Positions 1-7,388 of a stretch of 64,000 nucleotides of DNA are shown in pieces. This stretch comes from Sphingobacteriales bacterium. GTDB lineage: Bacteria; Bacteroidota; Bacteroidia; Chitinophagales; Chitinophagaceae. The translations under genes and the position numbers were made by a program. The stretch spans positions 186,001 through 250,000 of the forward strand of contig JACQDV010000002.1 of the NCBI GenBank assembly GCA_016200915.1, read 5' to 3'. The notes under the pieces are model-generated. The model saw only the letters and a program-made list of their open reading frames with translations. It was not told where the DNA came from and did not search any database. Position 1 is the first letter of the stretch. Every line of letters begins with the position of its first letter.

Positions 1-1168
1 TACCCTTTGCTACTGCATCAATATACCGGCTGGTCTCAGGATTTTTAAATAATAATTTAAAGTCAAATGGTTCATTACCCATTTCAAGGTGTCCATTTGA
101 AACATCAACAACTGTATTATCCATTTTGCCATCTGGGTTGGTAATATGTGCAGCCAGCTGAATATTCTTTACCGGATCCGGAAGATCAGGATACTGAAAG
201 AATCCATCTTTTACTTCAAGCTTTACATCATAACCCGGTAATTGCTGCGGGCCATATAATCCTTTTACATAACCATTAAATAAAGCCTTGCCGCTTGTTT
301 TAATATTATCAAAATCTTTTTTATAAACACCGGGTATGAGTGAAAGAATATCTTTAAAATCATTGGAAGGAGACCGGAACTTAATATCCATATTATAGAC
401 ACTGTCGTTTACAAACTGGAAAAATCCTTCTGTACTTAGTTTAAGATTGTTAACCGCTATATCGTCTGTTTTAAAACTGTATTTACTGTTCTTAGTATCA
501 ATTTGTATGTCGCCGTTAATTTCAGCGTTTGCATTGGAAAGATAAGTAACCGGGCCATAAGTAAAACTGGCGGATGTTGCTTTTGTGCTGGTGCTGAGAG
601 CAAACAGGTCGGCTGTAAAATCACCACTGCCTTCATGATCCAATCCGGATATCTCAGCATTCATTCCTGATGCAGCATCGTTATAATAAATATATCCGTC
701 ATTAATAGCATATTTCTCCAGCGTCATTTTAAATGCTGAAGCGGATGTATCTGCTGCAGCAGCACCTGTGCTTCTCATAATATCCCAGTTCGCTTTTCCT
801 TCATTATTAACTAATGCATGAATACGTGGCTGATAAAGATAGATACCATTTACTTTTATGTTATTTCCTTTTATTACACTGATAAGATTGAGTGAAGCTT
901 CAACTTTTCCAGCCGATACCAATGTATCTTTTTGAAATTCATTTGTGCCAACTACAGATAAATTATCAAGTGAAAGTGTAACAGAGGGAAAATGACGAAA
1001 CAGCGATAAACTGGCTTCTTTAAAGTCAACTTTTGCTGTAATGTTTTTGTTAACTTCTTTCTTTACTAATTCTGTTACCTGTTTTTTAAAGAAAACCGGA
1101 ATAACAAATGCAAGGGCTACAAGACTTACTAAGCATAGAACAAGGATCTTAATAATTCTCTTTATCAT
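1..1168 (-). CDS. AsmA-family protein, N-terminal part (runs off window)
   Basis: An open frame runs on the minus strand from an ATG at 1166-1168 to the window edge with no stop, giving 389 residues of an unfinished protein. The start reads MIKRIIKILVLCLVSLVALA, one N-terminal membrane anchor, followed by a beta-rich region with KVDFKEASLSLFRHFPSVTL and later NIKVNGIYLYQPRIHALVN. The charged start, single anchor and 'SLSLFRHFPSVTLSLDN' style are typical of AsmA-like envelope proteins, which in other bacteria act in phospholipid traffic or outer-membrane assembly between the membranes. The C-terminal AsmA domain would lie beyond position 1. The family call is by sequence style only. It is transcribed away from the Crp-type regulator at 1372. 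Confidence 0.8.
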   Translation of the reverse strand, partial: MIKRIIKILVLCLVSLVALAFVIPVFFKKQVTELVKKEVNKNITAKVDFKEASLSLFRHFPSVTLSLDNLSVVGTNEFQKDTLVSAGKVEASLNLISVIKGNNIKVNGIYLYQPRIHALVNNEGKANWDIMRSTGAAAADTSASAFKMTLEKYAINDGYIYYNDAASGMNAEISGLDHEGSGDFTADLFALSTSTKATSASFTYGPVTYLSNANAEINGDIQIDTKNSKYSFKTDDIAVNNLKLSTEGFFQFVNDSVYNMDIKFRSPSNDFKDILSLIPGVYKKDFDNIKTSGKALFNGYVKGLYGPQQLPGYDVKLEVKDGFFQYPDLPDPVKNIQLAAHITNPDGKMDNTVVDVSNGHLEMGNEPFDFKLLFKNPETSRYIDAVAKG

Positions 1169-1326
1169 GGTATTAGATTTCTGGTTAGCTAAAACTTGTG
1201 TGCAAGTTAATAAATACAATTGTGGTTTAAAAGCTATTTATCAATGTTCATTCAATTATATTGTCTGCAGGCTACTATTGTGATAGAATACATAAAAAAA
1301 TGTATTTTTAATGAATAACGGCCGGT

Positions 1327-1344
1327 TAACAATTGAGGTTGTTA
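1327..1344. promoter_or_regulatory. Inverted repeat upstream of Crp-type regulator
   Basis: TAACAA and TTGTTA arms are separated by 6 bases, 28 bases before the ATG at 1372. The site lies in the divergent spacer between the AsmA-like gene and the regulator. It could be an autoregulatory site, but it differs from the TTAACCCAGGTTAA palindrome downstream and rests on sequence symmetry alone. Confidence 0.25.
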
Positions 1345-1371
1345 TTTTTAATAATACATCGTTTTTAAATC

Positions 1372-1971
1372 ATGGAGATATACCCATCCGAAGTTTCTGC
1401 AAAGTTTATTGACCTGTTCATGAATAAAATGAACTTTACCGAAGAAGAATTTACCCTGATACTTTCTTTTTTCAGAAGAGAATATATTCCCCGAAAATTT
1501 TTTTATTTAAAAGCCGGACAGACAGCAAAATATAAAGCCTATATTAATAAAGGAAGTACCCGCACTTTTACAACAGATGAAAAAGGTGGTGAACATATTT
1601 TATACTTTTCTTTTGAAGACTGGTGGATTGGTGACCTGGAGAGTTTTTATAATCAGCAGCCAACCACTTTAAATATACAGGCTATGGAAGATTGTGAATT
1701 ATTGTTACTTCATAAAAATGACCTGGAGAAATTAGGCAAACAAATTCCCAAACTAAAAACATTGTTTGCAGAGAAAGAAAGAAAATCTTCCTTCGCCAAT
1801 ATGCAAAGACTAAAAGAAGTAAAAACCTTTTCAGCTGAAGACCGCTATCTTAATCTTATCAATAAACATCCTGAGATCTTTCAGCGCATCCCGCTTCAAT
1901 ATATTGCTATGTATCTTGACATAGAGCCACAATCACTCAGCCGCATGCGTAAAAGACTTTCCTGCAAATAA
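1372..1971 (+). CDS. Crp/Fnr-family transcriptional regulator
   Basis: A 199-residue protein with an N-terminal cyclic-nucleotide-binding-like beta domain (about residues 15-130, with [20 protein letters not shown]) and a C-terminal helix-turn-helix ending in [18 protein letters not shown]. The helix-turn-helix matches the short Bacteroidota Crp/Fnr type. The Fnr cysteines are absent, so an iron-sulfur sensor is unlikely; no ligand can be named. The stop is followed 6 bases later by a 14-bp palindrome and then by the methyltransferase gene at 2063, the obvious candidate target. A second regulator of the same family (4433-5017) has the same arrangement. Confidence 0.9.
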   Translation: MEIYPSEVSAKFIDLFMNKMNFTEEEFTLILSFFRREYIPRKFFYLKAGQTAKYKAYINKGSTRTFTTDEKGGEHILYFSFEDWWIGDLESFYNQQPTTLNIQAMEDCELLLLHKNDLEKLGKQIPKLKTLFAEKERKSSFANMQRLKEVKTFSAEDRYLNLINKHPEIFQRIPLQYIAMYLDIEPQSLSRMRKRLSCK

Positions 1972-1977
1972 TTTTTC

Positions 1978-2013
1978 TTAACCCAGGTTAACTCGCTTAT
2001 TAACCCGGGTGAT
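1978..2013. promoter_or_regulatory. Palindromic operator, two copies 22 bp apart
   Basis: TTAACCCAGGTTAA (1978-1991) is a perfect 6+2+6 palindrome. A weaker copy TTAACCCGGGTGAT (2000-2013; 11 of 14 bases) starts exactly 22 bp later, two helical turns on. TTG at 2013-2015 followed by CATCTTTA about 20 bases later could be the promoter for the methyltransferase gene, placing the pair just upstream of -33. The best copy differs by one base from the site at 4412-4425, which lies after the other Crp-type regulator. Confidence 0.55.
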
Positions 2014-2062
2014 TGGAAACAGCGATCATTCATTTCATCTTTATGTTACAAAAGCAACTGAA

Positions 2063-3079
2063 ATGAATAATCAACTCCCTCCTCCTCCCGCACAGATGAT
2101 GCAAATGATCACCGGCTTCTGGACATCCTGCTGTATATATACGGCAGCTAAACTCAATATTGCCGATTATTTGAAAGATGGTCCGCAAACTGCCAACCAG
2201 TTGGCCGAATCCACACATAGTCATGCCCCTTCCCTGCATCGGGTATTAAGGGCTTTATCAAGTGTTGGTGTATTTAAAGAAAATAATCAGCAGCAGTATG
2301 AGCTTACTCCGCTTGGCAACACGTTGCAGGCTGATGTGCCCGGTTCCATGAAGGCAATGGCCATTGCACAATTAGGCGATCATTTTAATGCATGGGGCAA
2401 TTTGGTTTACAGTGTAAAGACCGGCAAAATTTCTTTTGATAACATCGAGGGAATGTCTGTATGGAAATATTATGAAACACACCCGGACGAAGGAGTGAAT
2501 TTTATGAAAGCAATGTCGGGTCTTACAGGAGCAGTTATTATGAATGTTTTACCTGAATATGATTTCACAGCGTTTAAAACGATCGTTGATGTGGGTGGTG
2601 GTAATGGTGCTTTGCTGATGGCTGTATTAGATAAAGCACCCAATGCAAAAGGAATTGTGTTTGATGAAGAATATGTTGTTGCAGAAACAAAAAAAATATT
2701 AGCACAAAAAGGATATAACAATCGCTGTGAAATTGCAGCAGGTAGCTTTTTTGATTTTATTCCGGCAAATGCTGATGCTTACCTGATGAAAATGGTATTG
2801 CACGACTGGAATGATGAACAATGTTTACAGATATTAAAGAACTGTAACAAAGCCATGAAACCAGGAAGTAAACTGCTGGTGCTTGACTCTGTTATTCCCG
2901 AAGGTAATGAACCGCATCCCGGAAAATTTATGGACATCAATATGCTGGCAATGACAGGTGGCATGGAAAGAACGGAAAAAGAATTTGCCAATCTCTTTGC
3001 AAAAGCAGAATTAAAACTTTCCAGGGTGATACCTACACATACCCCTCTCTTCAGCATCGTTGAAGCGATAAAAGAATAA
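2063..3079 (+). CDS. Class I SAM-dependent O-methyltransferase (plant-type OMT family 2)
   Basis: A 338-residue methyltransferase using S-adenosylmethionine. An N-terminal winged-helix dimerisation domain (residues about 5-90, NIADYLKDGPQTANQLAE) precedes a Rossmann domain with SAM motif VDVGGGNGALLMAVL. The LHDWNDEQC segment carries the histidine that serves as catalytic base in this family (acetylserotonin/hydroxyindole or polyketide O-methyltransferases). The start is placed at MNNQLPPPP because an in-frame ATG at 2009 would lie inside the palindromic operator region and adds an unrelated leader. The small-molecule substrate cannot be read from sequence. It lies directly downstream of a Crp-type regulator and its candidate operator, and 35 bases before a lipoprotein gene, so the two may be co-transcribed. 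Confidence 0.88.
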   Translation: MNNQLPPPPAQMMQMITGFWTSCCIYTAAKLNIADYLKDGPQTANQLAESTHSHAPSLHRVLRALSSVGVFKENNQQQYELTPLGNTLQADVPGSMKAMAIAQLGDHFNAWGNLVYSVKTGKISFDNIEGMSVWKYYETHPDEGVNFMKAMSGLTGAVIMNVLPEYDFTAFKTIVDVGGGNGALLMAVLDKAPNAKGIVFDEEYVVAETKKILAQKGYNNRCEIAAGSFFDFIPANADAYLMKMVLHDWNDEQCLQILKNCNKAMKPGSKLLVLDSVIPEGNEPHPGKFMDINMLAMTGGMERTEKEFANLFAKAELKLSRVIPTHTPLFSIVEAIKE

Positions 3080-3114
3080 TCAATCCCATCTATTAACTTA
3101 ATAAACAAAAATCA

Positions 3115-3831
3115 ATGAAACAGATCTCAGCACTTCTGTCAGCCGCTATGCTCGTAACTTTTTTTGCCTGCAATAACAGTGACCCTGTCAAGGAACAAAC
3201 CAAAACAACAGCAGATACCACCGCTACTACAAAACCAGCAGAGCCTCCGGCCTTTCAGCCTTATACTATCGTTACTGTTCACCATAAAGTAAAAGACTTT
3301 GACAAATGGTTATCGGTTTACCAGGCAGATGATTCAGCAAGAAAAGCAAACGGGCTAACTGAAATTGGTATAGGAAGAGGTTTGGATAACAACAATGAGA
3401 TCACCGTGGCATTTAAAGCGGATGATATTCAAAAAGCAAAAGATTTTACAAAGTCACCCGGTCTGAAAACAGCAATGCAGAAAGCTGGTGTTACCGGTCC
3501 GCCAACTATATCTTACCTCACTGTTATTCGTGATGATAACAGCAACATTGAACAAAAAGAAAGATTAATGGTGGCGCACCATGTAAAAGATTTTGATGCC
3601 TGGTTAAAAGTATATGACAGCGAAGGAAAAGCAACAAGAGCTGCCAATGGTCTTATCGATCGTGGGCTTGCAAGAGGCGTTGATGATCCCAATACAGTGT
3701 ATGTGCTGTTTGCTGTTACGGATATTGGCAAAGCAAAAGCAAGGGCCAACTCACCGGAATTGAAAAAGCTGATGACAGATGCGGGAGTTGATGGACCACC
3801 CACTATTAATTTTTATAAGCTGACTAAATAA
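3115..3831 (+). CDS. Lipoprotein with two ABM-like (dimeric alpha-beta barrel) repeats
   Basis: A 238-residue protein with a lipoprotein signal (lipobox FFAC, Cys at residue 19) and a Thr/Ala-rich linker. Two repeats follow: one from about residue 50 (IVTVHHKVKDFDKWLSVY) and one from about 145 (LMVAHHVKDFDAWLKVY). Each ends in the same pattern, AGVTGPPTISY and AGVDGPPTINFY. The HH-VKDFD-WL-VY pattern resembles antibiotic-biosynthesis-monooxygenase-like ferredoxin folds, in which two repeats would make one internal dimer. The function is unknown. A related single-domain protein is encoded at 6695-6979. Transcription ends at the hairpin at 3849. Confidence 0.75.
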   Translation: MKQISALLSAAMLVTFFACNNSDPVKEQTKTTADTTATTKPAEPPAFQPYTIVTVHHKVKDFDKWLSVYQADDSARKANGLTEIGIGRGLDNNNEITVAFKADDIQKAKDFTKSPGLKTAMQKAGVTGPPTISYLTVIRDDNSNIEQKERLMVAHHVKDFDAWLKVYDSEGKATRAANGLIDRGLARGVDDPNTVYVLFAVTDIGKAKARANSPELKKLMTDAGVDGPPTINFYKLTK

Positions 3832-3848
3832 TTTGATTCAGTATTTAT

Positions 3849-3896
3849 AAAATGAGCCACCATGCTTACAGCAGCAGTGGCTCATTTTATTTTTTG
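3849..3896. terminator. Bidirectional intrinsic terminator
   Basis: A 12-bp stem (AAAATGAGCCAC at 3849-3860 pairing with 3877-3888) has a 16-nt loop and is followed by a T-rich run to 3896, with an A-rich flank on the other side. It lies between the converging lipoprotein gene and the SnoaL-like gene, so it can serve both. Confidence 0.85.
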
Positions 3897-3926
3897 TTTA
3901 CTTCCTTAATTAGTTTTGAATTTATA

Positions 3927-4343
3927 TTATGACCAGAACTCATCCCATGCAGCAAGATCAAAGAAGTATTCGCTGCCACTAATAACCTGCCCGGCTTTCA
4001 ATTCAAAAACGATGCAGCAATCCACTGCTAACTTCTTACCGTTACGTTCACCGGTATTATGATGTATGCCAACAGCAACACTGCCATCATCACTTACAGT
4101 AACAGTCTTCAAAACTGCTTTAAAAGTTCCATTTGTTTCACCACCATATCTTCCAAACTGTGTAAATACCCCTTCTTTTCCTTTACGATTGCCGGCAACA
4201 GGACTTTTACCGGGAGTATGCCAGGAAGCATTGTTATGAAAAAGTTCGTTAAGGGTGTTGATATCGGCAGCATTGAAAGCTGCATAACCACGGCGTACCA
4301 GTTCTGCATTTTTTTCTGCAATACTCATAATAGCTGTTTCCAT
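3927..4343 (-). CDS. SnoaL-like / NTF2-superfamily protein
   Basis: A 138-residue protein beginning METAIMSIAEKNAELVRRGYAAFN. It shows the SnoaL-like pattern: an N-terminal helix AELVRRGYAAFNAADINTL, then LFHNNASWHTPGKSP, and a cone-shaped beta sheet ending in GSEYFFDLAAWDEFW. These proteins are small isomerases, cyclases or ligand binders; the exact reaction cannot be deduced. An internal ATG at 4328 (MSIAEKN) is an equally good start. It lies just downstream of the Crp-type regulator at 4433-5017 with a palindromic site between them, mirroring the regulator-methyltransferase pair at 1.4-3.1 kb. Confidence 0.82.
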   Translation of the reverse strand: METAIMSIAEKNAELVRRGYAAFNAADINTLNELFHNNASWHTPGKSPVAGNRKGKEGVFTQFGRYGGETNGTFKAVLKTVTVSDDGSVAVGIHHNTGERNGKKLAVDCCIVFELKAGQVISGSEYFFDLAAWDEFWS

Positions 4344-4411
4344 TTTTTACTATTTAAAGTGTAAGTAATTAATTGACGGTATAAAAATGGATAACAAAAA
4401 CCGGAAAAATT

Positions 4412-4425
4412 TTAACCCATGTTAA
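4412..4425. promoter_or_regulatory. Palindromic operator matching the 1978 site
   Basis: TTAACCCATGTTAA (plus strand) matches TTAACCCAGGTTAA at 1978 in 13 of 14 bases. It starts 7 bases after the stop of the Crp-type regulator on the minus strand and 69 bases before the SnoaL-like gene. The repeated position, just after a Crp-type gene and before its neighbour, supports a regulator-binding site. Confidence 0.55.
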
Positions 4426-4432
4426 AATCCTG

Positions 4433-5017
4433 TCATTTGCCGGAAATTCTTTTTCTTATGCGGCTGAGTGATGGCCCCGCAATGCCGAGGTAAGAAGAAA
4501 TATGATACAGGGGAATATTATCAATAATATCAGGTTTCATTTGTATCAGTTCCAAATAACGTTGCTCGGCAGATTTGAAAACAAAACTTTCGGCTCGATC
4601 CACAGCAATATCAAAAGCTTTCTCCGCCATTAATCTTCCAAAGCGTTCCCATGCATGCGATTGCTTATACAATCGGTGCAGATCAGTGAGTGTAATGCAG
4701 ATGGCACGGGCATCGGTAATGGCCACCGTATTAAATTCGCAGGGACTTTCATGAATAAAACTTTTGTACGTAACTACCGGCTGACCGGGTGGAAAAAGAA
4801 ACATATTTACTTCTTCTCCTTTTTCATTAAACAAATAAGCCCGGAAATATCCTTCCAGTGTAAAACCAAGATAGCGGCATATACTGCCAAGCGGATTGTA
4901 TATATCGCCTTTTTTATATTCTCTTACTTTCCAGCAGCCTTCCGAAAGGTCAAACTCTTCACCGGGTAATTGGGCAAAATGGGCTAGTGCAGATTTGAGT
5001 ATTTCTATTTCCGTCAT
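4433..5017 (-). CDS. Crp/Fnr-family transcriptional regulator
   Basis: A 194-residue protein with an N-terminal cyclic-nucleotide-binding-like domain (GFTLEGYFRAYLFNEKGEEV, FLFPPGQPVV) and a C-terminal helix-turn-helix (LYHISSYLGIAGPSLSRIRK). It belongs to the same short Crp/Fnr group as the protein at 1372-1971, and both end in SLSRxRKRxS. Its likely target is the downstream SnoaL-like gene. No ligand can be named. Upstream (5018-5150) there is no clear conserved promoter. Confidence 0.9.
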   Translation of the reverse strand: MTEIEILKSALAHFAQLPGEEFDLSEGCWKVREYKKGDIYNPLGSICRYLGFTLEGYFRAYLFNEKGEEVNMFLFPPGQPVVTYKSFIHESPCEFNTVAITDARAICITLTDLHRLYKQSHAWERFGRLMAEKAFDIAVDRAESFVFKSAEQRYLELIQMKPDIIDNIPLYHISSYLGIAGPSLSRIRKRISGK

Positions 5018-5156
5018 TTACCAATATTTAATTAATTATGTTCTTAGCATTCGTGGTCAGCAGTTTCATGTACAACGGATAATTTCCTGGTTTATGAAAG
5101 ATAATATTTTTTCAATTGTTGTTCTTAGAATTATAGAAGAAAAATAAATGTTGCTC

Positions 5157-5226
5157 CACGCAAAGGTGCAAAGTAAATAAGGCGCAAGGAAAACTTTGCG
5201 GCTTTGCTCCCCTGCGCCTTTGCGTG
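5157..5226. repeat. CACGCAAAGG-type intergenic palindromic repeat
   Basis: The outer arms CACGCAAAGGTGCAAAG and CTGCGCCTTTGCGTG face each other around a central pair GGCGCAAGG and TTTGCTCC. The same family recurs at 7176, 12584, 12649, 13118 and 16926. It lies between divergent genes here and would fold into a long imperfect hairpin. Confidence 0.85.
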
Positions 5227-5275
5227 AAATAAACTCCTTTCACTTATCTTTAAGTACATCAATAAACCACCACAC

Positions 5276-5800
5276 ATGAGAATCATTACTGTTATTGCCG
5301 CTATTTTATTTTTATCTGCCTGCAACACCAAAAAAGATAAAAGACATTTACTCACCGGTATGTACAAATTAGTAATTGCCGAGAACATGGATAGTGCTGG
5401 TGTATGGCGGCAGGACCCGTGGTCAAAAGGAGGCACTGGTTATATTGTATATGATGGACTTGGACATATGGCCGTGCATATTACCCGTGCAGGATATAAA
5501 GATTACCAATGGCTGAACAGAACGGATGCGTTGAGTGTTGAAAAAATAAATGCGCATATTGATAGTATGTCTGTTGATGAATTGAAAGCGGCCGTTAAAG
5601 AATTTACCGGCAGTTATGCTTATGCCGCTAATTATACCATGGAAGATACAGCGGATGTGGTAGTGCATCATCGCCTCACTGCTTCTACTCCCGCAGAGTG
5701 GGGAACGATAGCTCCAAGAGCATTTAGTTTTAGTGGAGATACCGTTATACTTCGTGTGCTGGATGGTAACCGGAGATTGAAATGGTTGAAGATGGAATAG
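5276..5800 (+). CDS. Lipocalin-like lipoprotein
   Basis: A 174-residue protein with a lipoprotein signal (MRIITVIAAILFLSAC, Cys at 16). The mature part has the beta-barrel pattern of the lipocalin-like domain seen in fungal and Bacteroidota secreted proteins (LLTGMYKLV at the first strand, GTGYIVYDGLGHMAVHITR, TADVVVHHRLTASTPAEW). The ligand is unknown. The last codons (5783-5803) belong to a 21-bp stretch found again at 6614-6634, after an 810-bp block that holds a broken acetyltransferase-like gene. A decayed copy of an internal part of this gene is visible near 7099-7148. The region therefore looks rearranged. Confidence 0.8.
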   Translation: MRIITVIAAILFLSACNTKKDKRHLLTGMYKLVIAENMDSAGVWRQDPWSKGGTGYIVYDGLGHMAVHITRAGYKDYQWLNRTDALSVEKINAHIDSMSVDELKAAVKEFTGSYAYAANYTMEDTADVVVHHRLTASTPAEWGTIAPRAFSFSGDTVILRVLDGNRRLKWLKME

Positions 5801-5803
5801 ATG
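5783..5803 (+). repeat. 21-bp direct repeat, left copy
   Basis: It is identical over 21 bases to 6614-6634. The left copy covers the last codons and stop of the lipocalin-like gene. The right copy precedes an intrinsic terminator. The block between carries the decayed GNAT-like gene and its small partner. Confidence 0.85.
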
Positions 5804-5863
5804 GTGCAAACAACTATAGAAGATAGCTGCTAATACGAAGAAAAAAACCGTGTAAATTAGACT

Positions 5864-6360
5864 ATGCGAAAACAAGCTGGGTTTGTAATTGACAAGATTA
5901 CTGAAAGCATTGAAGAAGTATCAACGGGAAAATCTTTTGAAACAGAAATTATCCTGGCATCTGTTGATGAGATAAGAAAAGTGCATAAGAAAGACGGATG
6001 GTTATTTAACTGGAAAAGAGAATTTACTTAGCCCGGGAGACAATTATTTAAACTGGTTATAAAAGGTGACAAAACAATTCAGGGTCTTATAAGCCTTGAA
6101 CCTGTTACAGACCAGCTTTATGTTGAAATGCACCTGATTGAAAATGCCCCGCAAAATTTAGGAGCAAATAAAAAATTTGCAGGTGCAGCGGCCAACCTTG
6201 TGGCTTTTGCCTGTAAAATGAGTTTGATTTGGGCTTTGAAGGTTTTGTAGCTTTTACCGCTAAAACTGACTTGATAGATCATTATACAGAAACATTAGGA
6301 GCTCAATCTGTTTACACCCCTGAAAGAATGGCAATCTTTACACCGGCTGCAAAAATTTAG
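5864..6360 (+). pseudogene. GNAT-like acetyltransferase, broken by a stop and a frameshift
   Basis: Reading from ATG 5864 gives MRKQAGFVIDKITESIEEVS and so on for 55 codons to an in-frame TAG at 6029-6031. The same frame then continues (PGRQLFKLVIKGDKT, GLISLEPVTDQLYVEMHLIE, NKKFAGAAANLVAFACKMS) to about 6222. There one T appears missing from a TTTT run, and the next frame finishes the protein (FDLGFEGFVAFTAKTDLIDH, LGAQSVYTPERMAIFTPAA) to a stop at 6358-6360. The strand pattern and the GFEGFVAFTAKT-YxxxLGA stretch resemble a GNAT fold. It is probably inactive, although an assembly error could explain the single-base shift. A small basic partner gene follows at once. Confidence 0.75.
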
Positions 6361-6387
6361 TAAATTCGTACTACAAAAATTACTTCG

Positions 6388-6561
6388 GTGGCTGATAAAA
6401 AGAAATATTACAAACTGGATGATATTGGGATTGTGGGCAAGCAGGAAAAAAAGAGTCCCAGTTCACAGGCCTACCATAAAAAAAAGACTGGCGACGTATT
6501 CCGTAAAGCAAGAACTGCATCACTAACTTCTTCACGGGTTCATGTTAAGAAGGCTTCTTAA
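6388..6561 (+). CDS. Small basic protein, partner of the broken GNAT-like gene
   Basis: A 57-residue frame with a GTG start reads VADKKKYYKLDDIGIVGKQE, then KKSPSSQAYHKKKTGDVFRK and ends RVHVKKAS. It is rich in Lys/Arg and Ser, has no membrane segment, and is probably largely disordered. It begins 27 bases after the stop of the acetyltransferase-like pseudogene. The pairing of an acetyltransferase with a short basic protein suggests a module, perhaps of toxin-antitoxin kind, but no function is known to me. Confidence 0.6.
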   Translation: MADKKKYYKLDDIGIVGKQEKKSPSSQAYHKKKTGDVFRKARTASLTSSRVHVKKAS

Positions 6562-6613
6562 TTATTTTCTGCATTGCTATCATCCTATTCATTCCAATGT
6601 TTGAGAAGGCATG

Positions 6614-6634
6614 TGGTTGAAGATGGAATAGATG
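6614..6634 (+). repeat. 21-bp direct repeat, right copy
   Basis: Second copy of the 5783-5803 sequence, immediately followed by the terminator at 6647. If the block between was inserted, this copy marks the original end of the lipocalin-like gene. Confidence 0.85.
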
Positions 6635-6646
6635 ATTTATAGAAAT

Positions 6647-6673
6647 AAAAAAGCCGGGTATACCGGCTTTTTT
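6647..6673. terminator. Intrinsic terminator, both strands
   Basis: The arms AAAAAAGCCGG and CCGGCTTTTTT enclose a 5-nt loop and are followed by TATTTTTT. It lies between the converging plus-strand block and the gene at 6695-6979. Confidence 0.88.
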
Positions 6674-6694
6674 ATTTTTTAAACTTAACCAATC

Positions 6695-6979
6695 TTATAC
6701 TTCAGCAGGAACTTCTACCGGCATGGAAACGGTGATAGGATCCAGTACCGTATGTTTTTCTTTAGCGATCTTTTCCATTACTTCCGGGTTACTCATTACA
6801 GCCTGCATTCCTTCCAGATCAAAAACTTCGGCAACTAAAACAATGGCATTAGGATCGTTTGTGTCCTGGAAGGTTTGGAAACCGGAGGCGAATTTTGAGA
6901 ACAGCTCAACACGGTCCTGGTGACCATTTAGCCATGTATTGATGTTTCCTACTTTGTGACGAATTACAACCGTTGGCAT
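6695..6979 (-). CDS. Small ABM-like domain protein
   Basis: A 94-residue cytoplasmic protein, MPTVVIRHKVGNINTWLNGH, with the pattern of a dimeric alpha-beta-barrel domain: an opening strand VVIRHKV, a W-L helix, the strand AIVLVAEVFDLEGMQAVM and a helix NPEVMEKIAKEKHTV. It resembles one repeat of the lipoprotein at 3115-3831 (HHKVKDFDKWL versus RHKVGNINTWL). Function is unknown. Confidence 0.7.
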   Translation of the reverse strand: MPTVVIRHKVGNINTWLNGHQDRVELFSKFASGFQTFQDTNDPNAIVLVAEVFDLEGMQAVMSNPEVMEKIAKEKHTVLDPITVSMPVEVPAEV

Positions 6980-7175
6980 CTTTTTAAAATTTAAACGTTA
7001 CGCTTACTCTAAACAGTTTTCAGCTTCCCTGTTGGTTTCATTGCATAGGACGATCAGTGAGAGTGTAAGAAAGGTAAGCTTTTTAAGTTACATGCTACGG
7101 ATTAGTAATGCATCACTGCTTCTACTCAATCCGAGAGAGGAACAGGATGTTGATGTGAGTGCAGATGAAATGTAG

Positions 7176-7222
7176 TTCACGCAAAGACGCTAAGTAATTA
7201 AGGCGCAGAGAAAACCTTTTAA
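7176..7222. repeat. CACGCAAAG repeat, half element
   Basis: TTCACGCAAAGACGC followed by TAAGTAATTAAGGCGCAGAG matches one arm of the repeats at 5157, 12649 and 13118. The facing arm is missing. Confidence 0.7.
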
Positions 7223-7259
7223 TGGATCATTTTTCAGTAGTGTATCATTTTGAAAAATT

Positions 7260-7340
7260 GAACCACGGAGACACAACAGAACACAGAGTGGCACAGGAAT
7301 TTCTCTGTGAAAACTTTGTGCTTCTCTGTCTCTGTGGTTC
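7260..7340. repeat. CCACGGAGACACA-type palindromic repeat
   Basis: GAACCACGGAGACACA at the left end faces CTGTCTCTGTGGTTC at the right end. Internal segments AACACAGAGTGGCACAG and TCTGTGAAAACTTTGTGC also face each other. It is a single copy of a second interspersed repeat family. Confidence 0.7.
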
Positions 7341-7388
7341 AGAAATAATCAAAGCAGAGCCGTACTAAATTTCAAAGTGAGACACTAT

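Larger units (their letters stand above)
6980..7388. other. 409-bp gene-free stretch with repeats and a decayed gene fragment
   Basis: No supported gene. 7099-7148 resembles an internal piece of the lipocalin-like gene (shared run TCACTGCTTCTACT, with a nearby 9-base gap). 7176-7222 is a single arm of the CACGCAAAG repeat, and 7260-7340 is a different palindromic repeat. Confidence 0.6.

Noticed and set aside
457-660. Minus-strand frame of 67 codons inside the AsmA-like gene
   Set aside because: It overlaps the long partial AsmA-like frame in a different phase and has no protein-like character.
2009-2062. Upstream in-frame start for the O-methyltransferase
   Set aside because: It would begin within the palindromic operator pair and adds a leader unlike the family.
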